Shown piece after piece: positions 1 through 8,209 of a DNA stretch of 64,000 nucleotides. The stretch covers positions 124,001 to 188,000 of the forward strand of contig NZ_JAFBCZ010000008.1 in the NCBI RefSeq assembly GCF_016907925.1. The letters are read 5' to 3'. Within the stretch, counting starts at the first letter, position 1. Each line of letters opens with the position of its first letter. The position numbers and the translations under genes are program-made. The notes below the pieces were generated by a model, which saw nothing but the letters and a program-made list of their open reading frames with translations, did not search any database and was not told the origin of the DNA. The stretch comes from Herpetosiphon giganteus (GTDB lineage Bacteria > Chloroflexota > Chloroflexia > Chloroflexales > Herpetosiphonaceae).

Positions 1-313
1 GCTCGAAATGCCCGAACGGATCACCCGCCTCCCGTACAGTGAGGAAATTCTGACCTTCCGCTTCAGCAATATCGACCCGAATGACTTCTGGCTCGAAACT
101 GAAGAAGATGGCGTGTTGCGTGTCCACGGCGAGAAAATTGAACGGCTTGTTTCAATGACGAACTTTGCCCAAAGCGAATCGCTTGATCGGCTCCAACGGG
201 TGTTGGAAGCGATGGGCGTTTCAGCAGCCTTGTTTGCCGCTGGTGTACGCCATGGCGATCCTGTGCGGATTGAAAAAGCTGAGTTGTTATGGCAAGACGA
301 GTCGATTGGATGA
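1..313 (+). CDS. obg: Obg/CgtA GTPase, C-terminal part only
   Basis: The reading frame is already open at the left edge, so only the last 103 or so residues of a longer protein are present. They match the OCT domain that ends many Obg/CgtA GTPases: the spaced elements VHGEKIERL, TNFAQSESLDRLQR and GVRHGDPVRI are typical of it. Obg is a ribosome-associated GTPase needed for 50S assembly and stress control. Its N-terminal glycine-rich fold and its G domain lie outside the window. The TGA stop overlaps the preferred ATG of the next gene (ATGATGA), which suggests translational coupling. The family call rests on the OCT domain alone. Confidence 0.8.
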   Translation, partial: LEMPERITRLPYSEEILTFRFSNIDPNDFWLETEEDGVLRVHGEKIERLVSMTNFAQSESLDRLQRVLEAMGVSAALFAAGVRHGDPVRIEKAELLWQDESIG

Positions 314-1791
314 TGAGCGATTGGTCGACCAGCCAACCGATCTTTTCGCGTCGCGATGTGCGTCAAACCACATCGCGGCTGGCTCTGACCATGCTCGATG
401 GATGTTTGATTCTCGCAGCCTTTGCCCTTGCGCACTGGCTGCGCTATGATGTCCGCTTAGGCCGCGATATTTACGACCCAGCTTCCTATCGCCAGTTATC
501 GGCCTTCTACCCGATGATGTTGGTGTTTATGCTGACCCTTAGCACAACCCTGCACTGGCGCGGATTCTATCGTTTACCCCGTTCTGCCTCGGCCTTCGAT
601 TCGTTCAGCATTATCGTCACCAGCACCACAATTGCGCTCGCCCTCACCGTCATGTGGCTATTTATCAATCGCGCCGATTTATGGTCGCGCTTGATTATGG
701 TCTTTGTCTGGTTTTGTGTGATTGTGGCCCTAACCTTTGGCCGGATTGGGTTGCGCATGCTGCGGCGTTGGGCTTGGCGGCGCGGCGTAGGCTTAGAGCA
801 AGTGGTGGTTGTTGGCAATCGCGGCCTCGCCAAACAGGTGATGGAAGAGCTGCAATATACCCTCGATCATGGCCATCATTTGTTGGGCTATGTCGAAGGC
901 CCGCCCGATGATCGCGACGATGTGGCCGCCCCAGGCGAGCAATTTCGGTGGCTTGGCGCGCTCGGCCAATTTGAACAAATTATGCGTCAGCGCCACGTCG
1001 ATCAGGTGATTATTGCCCTGCCATTTTGGGCACATACCAGCCTGCCCGAAGTTGTGCGCATCTGTCGCAAGTTCAATGTTGAATTTCGGGTTGCTCCCGA
1101 TTTGTATGAGCTAAGTTTTGATCGGGTCAGCATTCAGCGTTTGAGCACAATTCCCTTGTTGCGCTTGAAGAAAAATGTTATTCGCGGCTGGAATTATGTT
1201 TTCAAACGCACCACCGATCTGCTGCTGATCGGGCTAACCGCGCCAATTTGGGCCACAATTTGGGGCATTGCCGCCTTGATGATCAAGCTTTCTGCGCCCC
1301 AAGCGCCAGTTGTGTTTCGCCAACCACGTATCGGCAAGCATGGCAAGCCGTTTATGGTCTACAAATTGCGCACGATGGTGCCGAATGCAGAAGCGCTCAA
1401 AAAGACCTTGATGGCGCAAAATGAGGCCGAAGGCGCGCTCTTCAAAATCAAAGACGATCCGCGGGTCACCAAAATTGGCCGCGTGCTGCGCAAACTGAGC
1501 ATCGACGAATTGCCGCAACTCTACAATGTGCTGCGTGGCGAGATGAGCTTGGTTGGCCCACGCCCGCAAGTGCCCGATGAAGTGGCCCAATATCAAGAGT
1601 GGCACTATCGGCGCTTGGAAGTTACGCCCGGCCTGACTGGCTTGTGGCAAGCCTCAGGCCGCTCCAACACGACCTTCGACGATATGGTGCGCTTGGATAT
1701 TTACTACACCGAGCATTGGTCCCTCTGGCTTGATGTGCGCATTATGATTATGACCATTCCGGCGGTGCTCTTCGGTCGCGGCGCATACTAA
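310..1791 (+). CDS. Polyprenyl-phosphate sugar-1-phosphate transferase (exopolysaccharide initiation)
   Basis: This is a membrane enzyme of the WbaP/WcaJ/CpsE family, which moves a sugar-1-phosphate from a nucleotide sugar to undecaprenyl phosphate and so starts exopolysaccharide or O-antigen synthesis. Four to five hydrophobic segments lie in roughly the first 140 residues. A CoA-binding-like Rossmann segment follows (VVVVGNRGLAKQV), then another membrane segment and the catalytic bacterial sugar transferase domain, with YKLRTMVPNA, LSIDELPQLYNVL, MSLVGPRPQVP and GLTGLWQASGR. The length of 493 residues is normal. I chose the ATG at 310 because it overlaps the obg stop; an in-frame ATG at 289 would add seven residues. 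No other polysaccharide genes are adjacent, so the sugar is unknown. Confidence 0.9.
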   Translation: MMSDWSTSQPIFSRRDVRQTTSRLALTMLDGCLILAAFALAHWLRYDVRLGRDIYDPASYRQLSAFYPMMLVFMLTLSTTLHWRGFYRLPRSASAFDSFSIIVTSTTIALALTVMWLFINRADLWSRLIMVFVWFCVIVALTFGRIGLRMLRRWAWRRGVGLEQVVVVGNRGLAKQVMEELQYTLDHGHHLLGYVEGPPDDRDDVAAPGEQFRWLGALGQFEQIMRQRHVDQVIIALPFWAHTSLPEVVRICRKFNVEFRVAPDLYELSFDRVSIQRLSTIPLLRLKKNVIRGWNYVFKRTTDLLLIGLTAPIWATIWGIAALMIKLSAPQAPVVFRQPRIGKHGKPFMVYKLRTMVPNAEALKKTLMAQNEAEGALFKIKDDPRVTKIGRVLRKLSIDELPQLYNVLRGEMSLVGPRPQVPDEVAQYQEWHYRRLEVTPGLTGLWQASGRSNTTFDDMVRLDIYYTEHWSLWLDVRIMIMTIPAVLFGRGAY

Positions 1792-1801
1792 AGACGACAT
1801 G

Positions 1802-1926
1802 CCCTCACCCCAAACCCCTCTCCCGTGGCGCGGGCGAGGGGCTTTTTATTGTGGTTCTTGCGCAATTCGTTAGCAAAAATGGGTGCACCCCCTCGCCCGC
1901 GTGGAGTGGGAGCGGAGAGTGAGGGG
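1802..1926. repeat. GC-rich inverted-end repeat element, copy 1
   Basis: The left end reads CCCTCACCCCAAACCCCTCT and the right end is a decayed inverse (GGGAGCGGAGAGTGAGGGG). The middle carries the family signature TTCTTGCGCAATTCG and CCCCCTCGCCCGCG. The same layout recurs near 6.6, 13.7, 23.2 and 35.2 kb. It fills most of the gap before the PLD gene. Confidence 0.8.
1815..1847 (+). terminator. Hairpin terminator formed by a GC-rich repeat
   Basis: CCCCTCTCCCG (1815-1825) pairs with CGGGCGAGGGG (1831-1841) with one mismatch, and CTTTTT follows. It lies 24 bases after the sugar-transferase stop. It is also the left half of a dispersed repeat, so termination may be a by-product of repeat insertion. 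Confidence 0.6.
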
Positions 1927-2017
1927 AATTTAATAACGTGCTATAGTGGTGGCATTGGAATTGCGACAAGCAGGCTTGGCCTCATCGATACGAGGTCGAA
2001 GCTGCGAAAGGATCGCT

Positions 2018-3271
2018 ATGCGTTGGCTCAAGGCTGGGTTGTGGTTTCTGACCGAGTGGGTAGTTTCGCTGCCGCGCTTGCTGCTTGCCAGCATTGTGGC
2101 TCAATTGAGCTTGATGGGAGCGCTCATGGCCTATGCCAAGTTGCGCAATCGAAGTGTTGAAAATACCTTCCCGCAGCTTGATTTGCCACCAATCGATTTG
2201 GGCGAGCATACCGTGCAACTATTTGATGATGGTGGCTCGGTGTTTCGCCAAATGTTGTTTGATATTTCCCTAGCCAAAGAATCGATCTTCCTCGAAAGCT
2301 ATATTTTCGAGCGTGACGAGGTTGGTTTTGCCTTCAAACGGGCCTTAATTCGCAAAGCCCGCGAAGGCGTTAAGATTTATGTTACCTTCGATGGCATTGG
2401 CACGCTGCACGTTCCCGAGCGCTTTAAGTTGTTTGGCAAACGCCGCAATATTCGGGTCTTTGAATTCGGGCGGCTCAAATCGATTCGCTCATTCTTCGAT
2501 ACCAATATGTGGATTCGTACCCACCGCAAAATTTTGGTTATCGATGGCAAAATTGGCTATTTGGGTGGCATGAATATTGGCCGCAACTATGCCCGCACCT
2601 GGCGCGATACTCATTTGAAAATCGAAGGCCCAATGGCCGCCAACATTGCCGAAGAATTTATCGCACTTTGGAATAAATACAATAAAAAGCACAAGATTAA
2701 ATTAAGCTACCCAACCACTAGCAATGAGCATGTTGGCATTTGTGCCAATGATCCAATCGAATATCAATTGCCAATTCGCCAAACCTATCTTGATGCAATT
2801 AATGATGCCAAGCATCATATTTATATTTCAAATGCCTACTTCTTGCCCGATCCACTGATTCGCGCAACCTTGATTGATGCAGCCAAACGCGGGATCGATA
2901 TTCAAATTATGGTTCCCGAAATTTCGGATAATATCGTGGTCGATTGGATTTGTCGCGGCTTGCTGGGCGAATTGATGGAGCATGGCGCACGCGTGTTGCT
3001 CTATCGCGGCACGATGATTCACGCCAAAACCATGACCGTTGATGGCCTGTGGTCAACCGTCGGCAGCGCCAACTTAGATACGCGCAGCTTGGCAGCCAAT
3101 TACGAAATCAACGCCACGATCAAACATCCAGCCTTTGCGCGCCAAATGGAAGCTATGTTTTTGAACGATCGCGCCCAATCTCGCGAAATCAATTATCAAG
3201 CTTGGCGCAATCGCTCAATCTTCGTCCACCTTGGCGAACAAGTGCTCCAACCAGTGCGAGGACTGTTCTAA
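2018..3271 (+). CDS. cls: Cardiolipin synthase-like phospholipase D family enzyme
   Basis: This membrane-bound PLD-superfamily protein carries two HKD motifs: HRKILVIDG in the first half and HAKTMTVDG in the second, each followed by the usual glycine/asparagine pattern (GGMNIG, GSANLD). That pair is the active site of bacterial cardiolipin synthases, which join two phosphatidylglycerols or a PG and another phospholipid. One hydrophobic N-terminal helix (about residues 5-40) anchors it. The open frame extends upstream to 1946, but a good AAAGGA site at 2007-2012 sits five bases before ATG 2018, giving 417 residues. It stands alone between repeats. A different PLD substrate cannot be excluded. 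Confidence 0.85.
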   Translation: MRWLKAGLWFLTEWVVSLPRLLLASIVAQLSLMGALMAYAKLRNRSVENTFPQLDLPPIDLGEHTVQLFDDGGSVFRQMLFDISLAKESIFLESYIFERDEVGFAFKRALIRKAREGVKIYVTFDGIGTLHVPERFKLFGKRRNIRVFEFGRLKSIRSFFDTNMWIRTHRKILVIDGKIGYLGGMNIGRNYARTWRDTHLKIEGPMAANIAEEFIALWNKYNKKHKIKLSYPTTSNEHVGICANDPIEYQLPIRQTYLDAINDAKHHIYISNAYFLPDPLIRATLIDAAKRGIDIQIMVPEISDNIVVDWICRGLLGELMEHGARVLLYRGTMIHAKTMTVDGLWSTVGSANLDTRSLAANYEINATIKHPAFARQMEAMFLNDRAQSREINYQAWRNRSIFVHLGEQVLQPVRGLF

Positions 3272-3523
3272 AAGTATGAAGGATGAATTATGAGGGAAGA
3301 ACGTTAACGCAGAAAATTCATGGTTGTGGCTAAACAAAGGCTCTTGACTGAATGTATCGAGCCAAGAGCCAAAATAGTGTTTCTCTGCGCCTCTGCGTTA
3401 AACATCTGATCCACGAAGCACACAAATATCGCAAAGGGCATGAAGGATGGGATTTCATCCCTCATCCCTCATAATTCATCCCTCATCCCTCATAATTCAT
3501 CCCTCATCCCTCATAATTCATCC
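3272..3523. repeat. Intergenic repeat debris ending in a 21-bp tandem repeat
   Basis: Positions 3454-3516 hold three identical 21-bp units (TTCATCCCTCATCCCTCATAA), and a fourth begins at 3517 and runs into the stop codon of the ABC permease. Upstream, 3390-3440 contains CTCTGCGTTAA and CCACGAAGCACAC, fragments of another repeat family that recurs at 14.5, 21.1, 35.1 and 55.9 kb. No gene is seen here. Confidence 0.85.
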
Positions 3524-4651
3524 TTAGCGTGCTTCCCACTTGAAGAAGCGGATTGAGAGCACGGTCATCACTACTAGCCAACCAAGTTGCACAACAAGGT
3601 TGATCATCGGCGTATTAATTGGCGGGGCGTTGATCATCACTTGCTTCAAGGCATCGACCGTATAGGTCAATGGGAAGGCCTTAACCACCACTTGCAACCA
3701 ATCGGGCAAGCCTGTGACGGGAAAGAACACCCCCGAGAGAAACAACATTGGGAAGTTGATTAATTGGGTGATGGCGTTGCCGCTTTCTTCGGTTTTGGCA
3801 ATCGCCGCCACGAAGAAGCCAATTGCAATAAACATCAAAATGCTCAGCAACAGCCAGCCCAGCAAGGCCACGATACTACCCAAAATTGCTACGTCAAACA
3901 TCAGCTTGCCAACTGCGATAATGATGATTGTTTGCAGCAAACCAATCGTCAAACGCATGGCCACATAGCTCACCAACAACATCCAGCGGGGCAATGGCGT
4001 TGCGTTGAAGCGCTTCAACACGCCTTGGGTACGCATGGCGATCATTGGTTGCGCGGTGGCAAACAAGCCAAGTTGCATAATCGACATAGCCAAAATCCCA
4101 GGAACTAAGAGATCAATCCCACGGATTTGGCTTGAAAGCACCGATTGCACTTGCATCGTCAACATTGGCTTAGATTGGGTAATGCCTTGGTCAACCGATT
4201 GGACAATATTATCAACCACGCCTTGGAAGAAGGGTGCAAAGACTTGGCTTGATTGATCGACCTTCACCGTGACGCTGGCTGGTTGGCCACTGGTGATACT
4301 ATCGCTCAGGCCAGCTGGAATAATCACCAAGGCTTGGAGATCGCCTTTTTGCAATTGGCTTTCCAAATCGCTGGCGCTACCACGGCTGAACTTCATGTCC
4401 GAAAAGACGTTTTTATCAGCGTCTTGGCCTTCAGGCGTTTGGGTCAAGCCTTCGATTGCGCTGGCAAGCTGCGGACCGATTGGGCCTTGATCTTCCAAGA
4501 CAATCCCGACTTTTTCGTCAAATTTGCTGCCGCCACCATAGAGCAAGCCGAAAATGCTAATAAAAATTAGCGGAAACAAGATGGTGAAGAACAGCGCCAT
4601 GCGGTCGCGGGCAAATTCGCGCCATTGTGATAGATATAATTGCACAAACAT
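3524..4651 (-). CDS. ABC-2 type exporter permease
   Basis: A 375-residue membrane protein of the ABC-2 (YhgE/DrrB-YadH) type. One transmembrane helix lies near residues 20-40. A soluble extracytoplasmic domain of about 130 residues follows, then five or six helices in the C-terminal half, including the conserved stretch NFPMLFLSGVFFPV. Such permeases pair with one ATPase to export drugs, lipids or polysaccharides. The ATPase gene lies 19 bases upstream on the same strand, so the two form an operon. The substrate cannot be read from sequence. The stop codon lies within a tandem repeat. Confidence 0.9.
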   Translation of the reverse strand: MFVQLYLSQWREFARDRMALFFTILFPLIFISIFGLLYGGGSKFDEKVGIVLEDQGPIGPQLASAIEGLTQTPEGQDADKNVFSDMKFSRGSASDLESQLQKGDLQALVIIPAGLSDSITSGQPASVTVKVDQSSQVFAPFFQGVVDNIVQSVDQGITQSKPMLTMQVQSVLSSQIRGIDLLVPGILAMSIMQLGLFATAQPMIAMRTQGVLKRFNATPLPRWMLLVSYVAMRLTIGLLQTIIIIAVGKLMFDVAILGSIVALLGWLLLSILMFIAIGFFVAAIAKTEESGNAITQLINFPMLFLSGVFFPVTGLPDWLQVVVKAFPLTYTVDALKQVMINAPPINTPMINLVVQLGWLVVMTVLSIRFFKWEAR

Positions 4652-4670
4652 GAGGTAATTGCTCCCACAC

Positions 4671-5585
4671 TTAGTCGCGAATCCGTCGACCAGTCAATTT
4701 CAAAAACACATCTTCCAAAGTTGCGGCGCGAATTGTAAAGCCGCGCAACTCGGTTTGCTGTCGTTCAACCAAGGCCATCAAGGCATTTGTCGTACGCGCC
4801 ACGCCCTTTGAGTAGATCGTGGTGATGCCATTTTCGTTTTGCACCCGCTCCACGCCTGGCAAATTCGCGAGCAAGCTTTCGGGCAATTGCTCGTCGTTGG
4901 AAAATTCCAAGGCGGTTTCATCGAAGTTATCGTGGATAAGTGCTTGCGGTTTGCCCAAGGCGATAATTTTGCCGTGGTCAACCACCGCCACCCGATCGCA
5001 CAACCGCTCAGCTTCTTCCATATAGTGGGTAGTCAAAAAGACGGTTTTGCCGCGTTTCTGCAAGTTGGACACAACATCCCACATCGAGCGCCGCGCCTGC
5101 GGGTCAAGCCCAGTTGTTGGCTCATCAAGGAAAATAATATCGGGGTCGTTGATCAAGGCAATTGCCACTGCTAAGCGTTGACGTTGGCCACCAGAGAGTG
5201 CTTTCGAGGGTGTGTTAACTTTTTCTTCTAAGTTAACCAAGCCAATCACTTCATCAATAGGCAAGGTATTTTTATAAAACGAGGCAAACAATTTAACTAA
5301 TTCGCGGGTGGTAAGTTTTTGAAACAACGAGGTTGTTTGCAGTTGAATCCCAATTCGTTGCTTGATTGGCTCGACATTCTTCACAACATCGTGGCCTAAA
5401 ACATGAATGCTGCCACCATCGGGCTTGCGTAAGCCTTCGATCATCTCGGTCGTTGTACTTTTGCCTGCGCCGTTTGGCCCAAGCATCCCAAAAACCTCGC
5501 CATTCGCTACGTCGAAACTAATTCCATCGACGGCTCGCAACGGGCCATAGATTTTAACGAGGTTCTCAACCTGAATTGCGGTCAT
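4671..5585 (-). CDS. ABC transporter ATP-binding protein (DrrA/CcmA type)
   Basis: This is the ATPase of the adjacent ABC-2 exporter. It shows Walker A GPNGAGKST, signature LSGGQRQRL, Walker [16 protein letters not shown] and the switch histidine in FLTTHYMEEAERL. The C-terminal 80 residues match the extension seen in drug and lipid exporter ATPases (LEDVFLKLTGR). I chose ATG 5585 because GGAG lies about nine bases upstream; the frame extends seven codons further to 5606. It is the first gene of a two-gene operon and is divergent from the methyltransferase across a 149-bp gap that must hold both promoters. Confidence 0.92.
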   Translation of the reverse strand: MTAIQVENLVKIYGPLRAVDGISFDVANGEVFGMLGPNGAGKSTTTEMIEGLRKPDGGSIHVLGHDVVKNVEPIKQRIGIQLQTTSLFQKLTTRELVKLFASFYKNTLPIDEVIGLVNLEEKVNTPSKALSGGQRQRLAVAIALINDPDIIFLDEPTTGLDPQARRSMWDVVSNLQKRGKTVFLTTHYMEEAERLCDRVAVVDHGKIIALGKPQALIHDNFDETALEFSNDEQLPESLLANLPGVERVQNENGITTIYSKGVARTTNALMALVERQQTELRGFTIRAATLEDVFLKLTGRRIRD

Positions 5586-5734
5586 AAACAGTCGCTCCAC
5601 ACACACCTAGTTAGCCAACTCTTCGCAAGTTGGCATTGCATTCACCATCTTCATGTGATAATTCTAGGTGCTAATACGATATATGATAACAGTTCGTTGC
5701 ACATCGCCCTTAAGCATTAGAAGGAGCAGCAGCA

Positions 5735-6439
5735 ATGCATGAACAGGATCTCGTTCGCCATTATGCCACTATTCCGGTTGGAACTAGTTTTGTGCGCCCC
5801 GTTGATGTATTACACTTGCTTCAAAGCCAGCCGATTCCTGCCAAGCCGCGCATTTTTGATGTTGGTTGCGGCCAAGGCCAATTGGTCATTGCCTTAGCCC
5901 AAGCCTGGCCCGATGCCGAAATTATTGCAATTGATCTTTCGCCTGAGCAAATTGCCAAAGCTCGCCAGGCCGCTGCTCAAGCAGGCATCAACTCGATTCA
6001 ATTTGGCGTAGCCAATTGGCGTGATTTTGATTTGCCATGTAGCGGCATCGATATTATTTTGGCAACCCAAGTTATTCAATTTATGCCCGATGAACATGCC
6101 TTCGTGGAATATCTGGCCGATGCGCTGGCCCTCGATGGTCAATTGCTGTTGCGCAGCGTTTTGTTGCCCGAAGAAGAGCCTGGGCGTTCGTTTGTCGAGC
6201 AGGTCGTTCGCCAATGGATCGACTATTCGATTCGCTTTTATAGCGAGCGCAATTTAAGCGAATTGCTGCGCGAATGTGGCCTGAGCCGCCTGCGGATCGA
6301 TAAAGAAGAAATGTGGCTCGACACGCTCTCCGCTGAGCGCCAAACCATCCTCAACACCGCGCTCCGCCAGCATGGCTTCAGCCTCGATGATGTGCAACAG
6401 TGGTTTTGGGCTGGCACCATTGCTGGAGTACGGCGTTGA
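5735..6439 (+). CDS. SAM-dependent class I methyltransferase
   Basis: A 234-residue Rossmann-type methyltransferase. Motif I (FDVGCGQGQL) binds SAM, the acidic residue of motif II is in IIAIDLS, and motif IV appears around IDIILATQVIQF. A strong AAGGAG site precedes the ATG. The substrate is unknown; the fold resembles UbiE/trans-aconitate methyltransferases, which act on small molecules. It is a single gene facing a long repeat-filled gap. Confidence 0.85.
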   Translation: MHEQDLVRHYATIPVGTSFVRPVDVLHLLQSQPIPAKPRIFDVGCGQGQLVIALAQAWPDAEIIAIDLSPEQIAKARQAAAQAGINSIQFGVANWRDFDLPCSGIDIILATQVIQFMPDEHAFVEYLADALALDGQLLLRSVLLPEEEPGRSFVEQVVRQWIDYSIRFYSERNLSELLRECGLSRLRIDKEEMWLDTLSAERQTILNTALRQHGFSLDDVQQWFWAGTIAGVRR

Positions 6440-6820
6440 TAGGGATGAAAGATGAGGGATGAGGGATGAAGAGCATGCCCTCACCCCAACCCTGCGATCA
6501 TCCAATAGGCGAGGGACTGCATGTGGTGGTTTTAAGATCCCCTCACCCCAACCCCTCTCCCGTGGCGCGGGAGAGGGGCTTTCATGCTGGGGTTCTTGCG
6601 CAATGCGTGGTAAAAACGGTCGGCTCCCCCTCGCCCGCGTTTTCGTGGGAGCGTGAGCTTTTACAAGGGTAGGTGTTAAGAAGCCCTCACCCCAACCCCT
6701 CTCCCGCCCAGCAGGCGAGGGGCTTTAATATTGTGGTTCTAGCGCAATTCATCGGTGAACCACGGATGCTCCCCCTCGCCCGCGTTTTCGTGGGAGAGGG
6801 GGTTGGGGGGTGAGGGCTTC
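6440..6820. repeat. Cluster of GC-rich repeat copies (one truncated, two longer)
   Basis: A short GATGAGG-type repeat at 6443-6473 leads into a truncated copy (about 6478-6516), a second copy with a degraded right end (about 6539-6660) and a nearly complete copy (6684-6816). The last has CCCTCACCCCAACCCCTCTC on the left and its inverse on the right. Middle parts share TTCTTGCGCAATGCG and TAGCGCAATTCATCGG. Short open frames here are by-products of the repeats. Confidence 0.85.
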
Positions 6821-6871
6821 TTCCAAAAACCACAATCGCGAACGGCCCTGAAATCGCCGTGTGAAATATGA

Positions 6872-6933
6872 TACAATTGACGTGACGGACTGCATGAGTC
6901 AGCCCGCCAGCAAAACCAACGGGGGGCTTTTTT
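6872..6933 (+). promoter_or_regulatory. mqnC promoter -10 and hairpin leader overlapping the ribosome-binding site
   Basis: A TACAAT -10 candidate lies at 6872-6877. The predicted leader of about 50 bases contains a small hairpin (6888-6900). A second hairpin pairs AGCCCGCC (6901-6908) with GGGGGGCT (6921-6928) around one G-G mismatch. Six T residues follow (6928-6933), and ATG comes four bases later. The G-run is also the only ribosome-binding site, so the hairpin could act as a terminator or block initiation. No known riboswitch class was recognised. Confidence 0.45.
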
Positions 6934-6937
6934 AATT

Positions 6938-8137
6938 ATGAATGTACAAGTGCTTCTTGAAAAAGCAGTCAATGGTGAGCGTCTTTCGGCTGAGGAAGGC
7001 CTGTTTTTGTATCGTGAAGCTGACCTGCTGGATTTAGGCATGGCTGCTGATGCGATTCGCCAACGGCTTGTGCCCGGCAATTTAGTTACGTATCTCGTTG
7101 ATCGCAACGTAAATTATAGTAATGTTTGTACGACCAATTGCCAATTCTGTGGTTTTTATCGCCCATTGGGCCACCCAGAAGCGTATGTGCAAACCTACGA
7201 ACAAATTGGTGCTCGCTTAGCCGAGCTTGTCGAATATGGCGGTACGCGGGTTTTGATGCAGGGTGGTCACCATCCTGAATTACGAATTTCGTGGTATACC
7301 GGCCTGCTGCGCTATTTGCGCGAGCACTATCCCAGCATCGAGCTTGATTGTTTCTCGCCTTCAGAGATTGACAATCTAGCCCAAGTTGAAAACATGAGCA
7401 TTCGCGATGTGCTGATTACGCTCAAGGAAGCTGGCTTAGCTGGGGTTCCTGGCGGTGGCGCAGAAATTCTCGACGATGAAGTGCGCCAACGGGTTAGCCC
7501 GCTCAAGCAAAGCGCTGCTGGCTGGCTCGAAGTCGAAGGCACTGCCCAATCACTTGGCATGGCCACAACCGCCACGATGGTGATTGGCTTTGGCGAAACC
7601 CTCGAACAACGCATGAATCACTTTATGAAATTGCGCGATTTGCAGGATGTTTCGTTGCGCGAATACAACAATGGCTTTATTGCCTTTATTTCGTGGACTG
7701 TCCAGAAATCGGAGTTGACCTCATTGGGTCGCTCGAAGTTCTCGGATGACTACGGGGCAACCGCTGCCGAATATTTGCGCCATACCGCTATGGCGCGGAT
7801 TATGCTCGACAACTTCAAGCACATTCAGGCTTCGTGGGTCACCCAAGGGCCAAAGATTGGCCAAGTGTCGCTGAAGTTTGGCATCGACGATTTTGGCTCG
7901 ACTATGCTCGAAGAAAACGTGGTTTCAAACGCCGCTCACGACACCTACCAATGTATGGGCGAGCGCGAAATCCATGGCTTTATTCGCGATGCTGGCTTTA
8001 TTCCAGCCAAACGCGATACCCACTACAACTTGATCAAAGCCTATGAAGACCCCAAAGATAGCGAAAGTGTGCCATCGATGGGCATCAAACAGCCACGTCA
8101 AGCCAAGCAGGTCGAAATTCCTTTAGCGGTGAAATAA
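6938..8137 (+). CDS. mqnC: Cyclic dehypoxanthine futalosine synthase, radical SAM (menaquinone synthesis)
   Basis: MqnC closes dehypoxanthine futalosine to its cyclic form in the futalosine route to menaquinone. The protein has 399 residues. The radical-SAM cluster motif CTTNCQFC (CX3CX2C) follows VTYLVDRNVNYSN, the pattern of MqnC; MqnE and CofH have related but different lead-ins. Further support comes from QGGHHPEL, SPSEI, GVPGGGAEIL and ATMVIGFGETLEQR. No other mqn genes are nearby. The start at ATG 6938 is fixed by the purine-rich GGGGGG before it. MqnC is preferred over CofH because no deazaflavin genes are present and the N-terminus fits. Confidence 0.88.
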   Translation: MNVQVLLEKAVNGERLSAEEGLFLYREADLLDLGMAADAIRQRLVPGNLVTYLVDRNVNYSNVCTTNCQFCGFYRPLGHPEAYVQTYEQIGARLAELVEYGGTRVLMQGGHHPELRISWYTGLLRYLREHYPSIELDCFSPSEIDNLAQVENMSIRDVLITLKEAGLAGVPGGGAEILDDEVRQRVSPLKQSAAGWLEVEGTAQSLGMATTATMVIGFGETLEQRMNHFMKLRDLQDVSLREYNNGFIAFISWTVQKSELTSLGRSKFSDDYGATAAEYLRHTAMARIMLDNFKHIQASWVTQGPKIGQVSLKFGIDDFGSTMLEENVVSNAAHDTYQCMGEREIHGFIRDAGFIPAKRDTHYNLIKAYEDPKDSESVPSMGIKQPRQAKQVEIPLAVK

Positions 8138-8148
8138 CCTTTAACGCC

Positions 8149-8187
8149 AACGCCATGGATGCTTGGGCATTCATGGCGTTTGTATTT
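8149..8187 (+). terminator. Hairpin terminator after mqnC
   Basis: AACGCCATG (8149-8157) pairs with CATGGCGTT (8172-8180) across a 14-base loop, and TGTATTT follows. The stem is perfect but the T tract is weak. It lies between the mqnC stop and the next start. Confidence 0.55.
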
Positions 8188-8209
8188 AAGCACTGATTGG
8201 CTGAATCGT

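Noticed and set aside
3454-3523. Possible CRISPR array
   Set aside because: The 21-bp units are directly adjacent with no spacers, and no cas genes are present.
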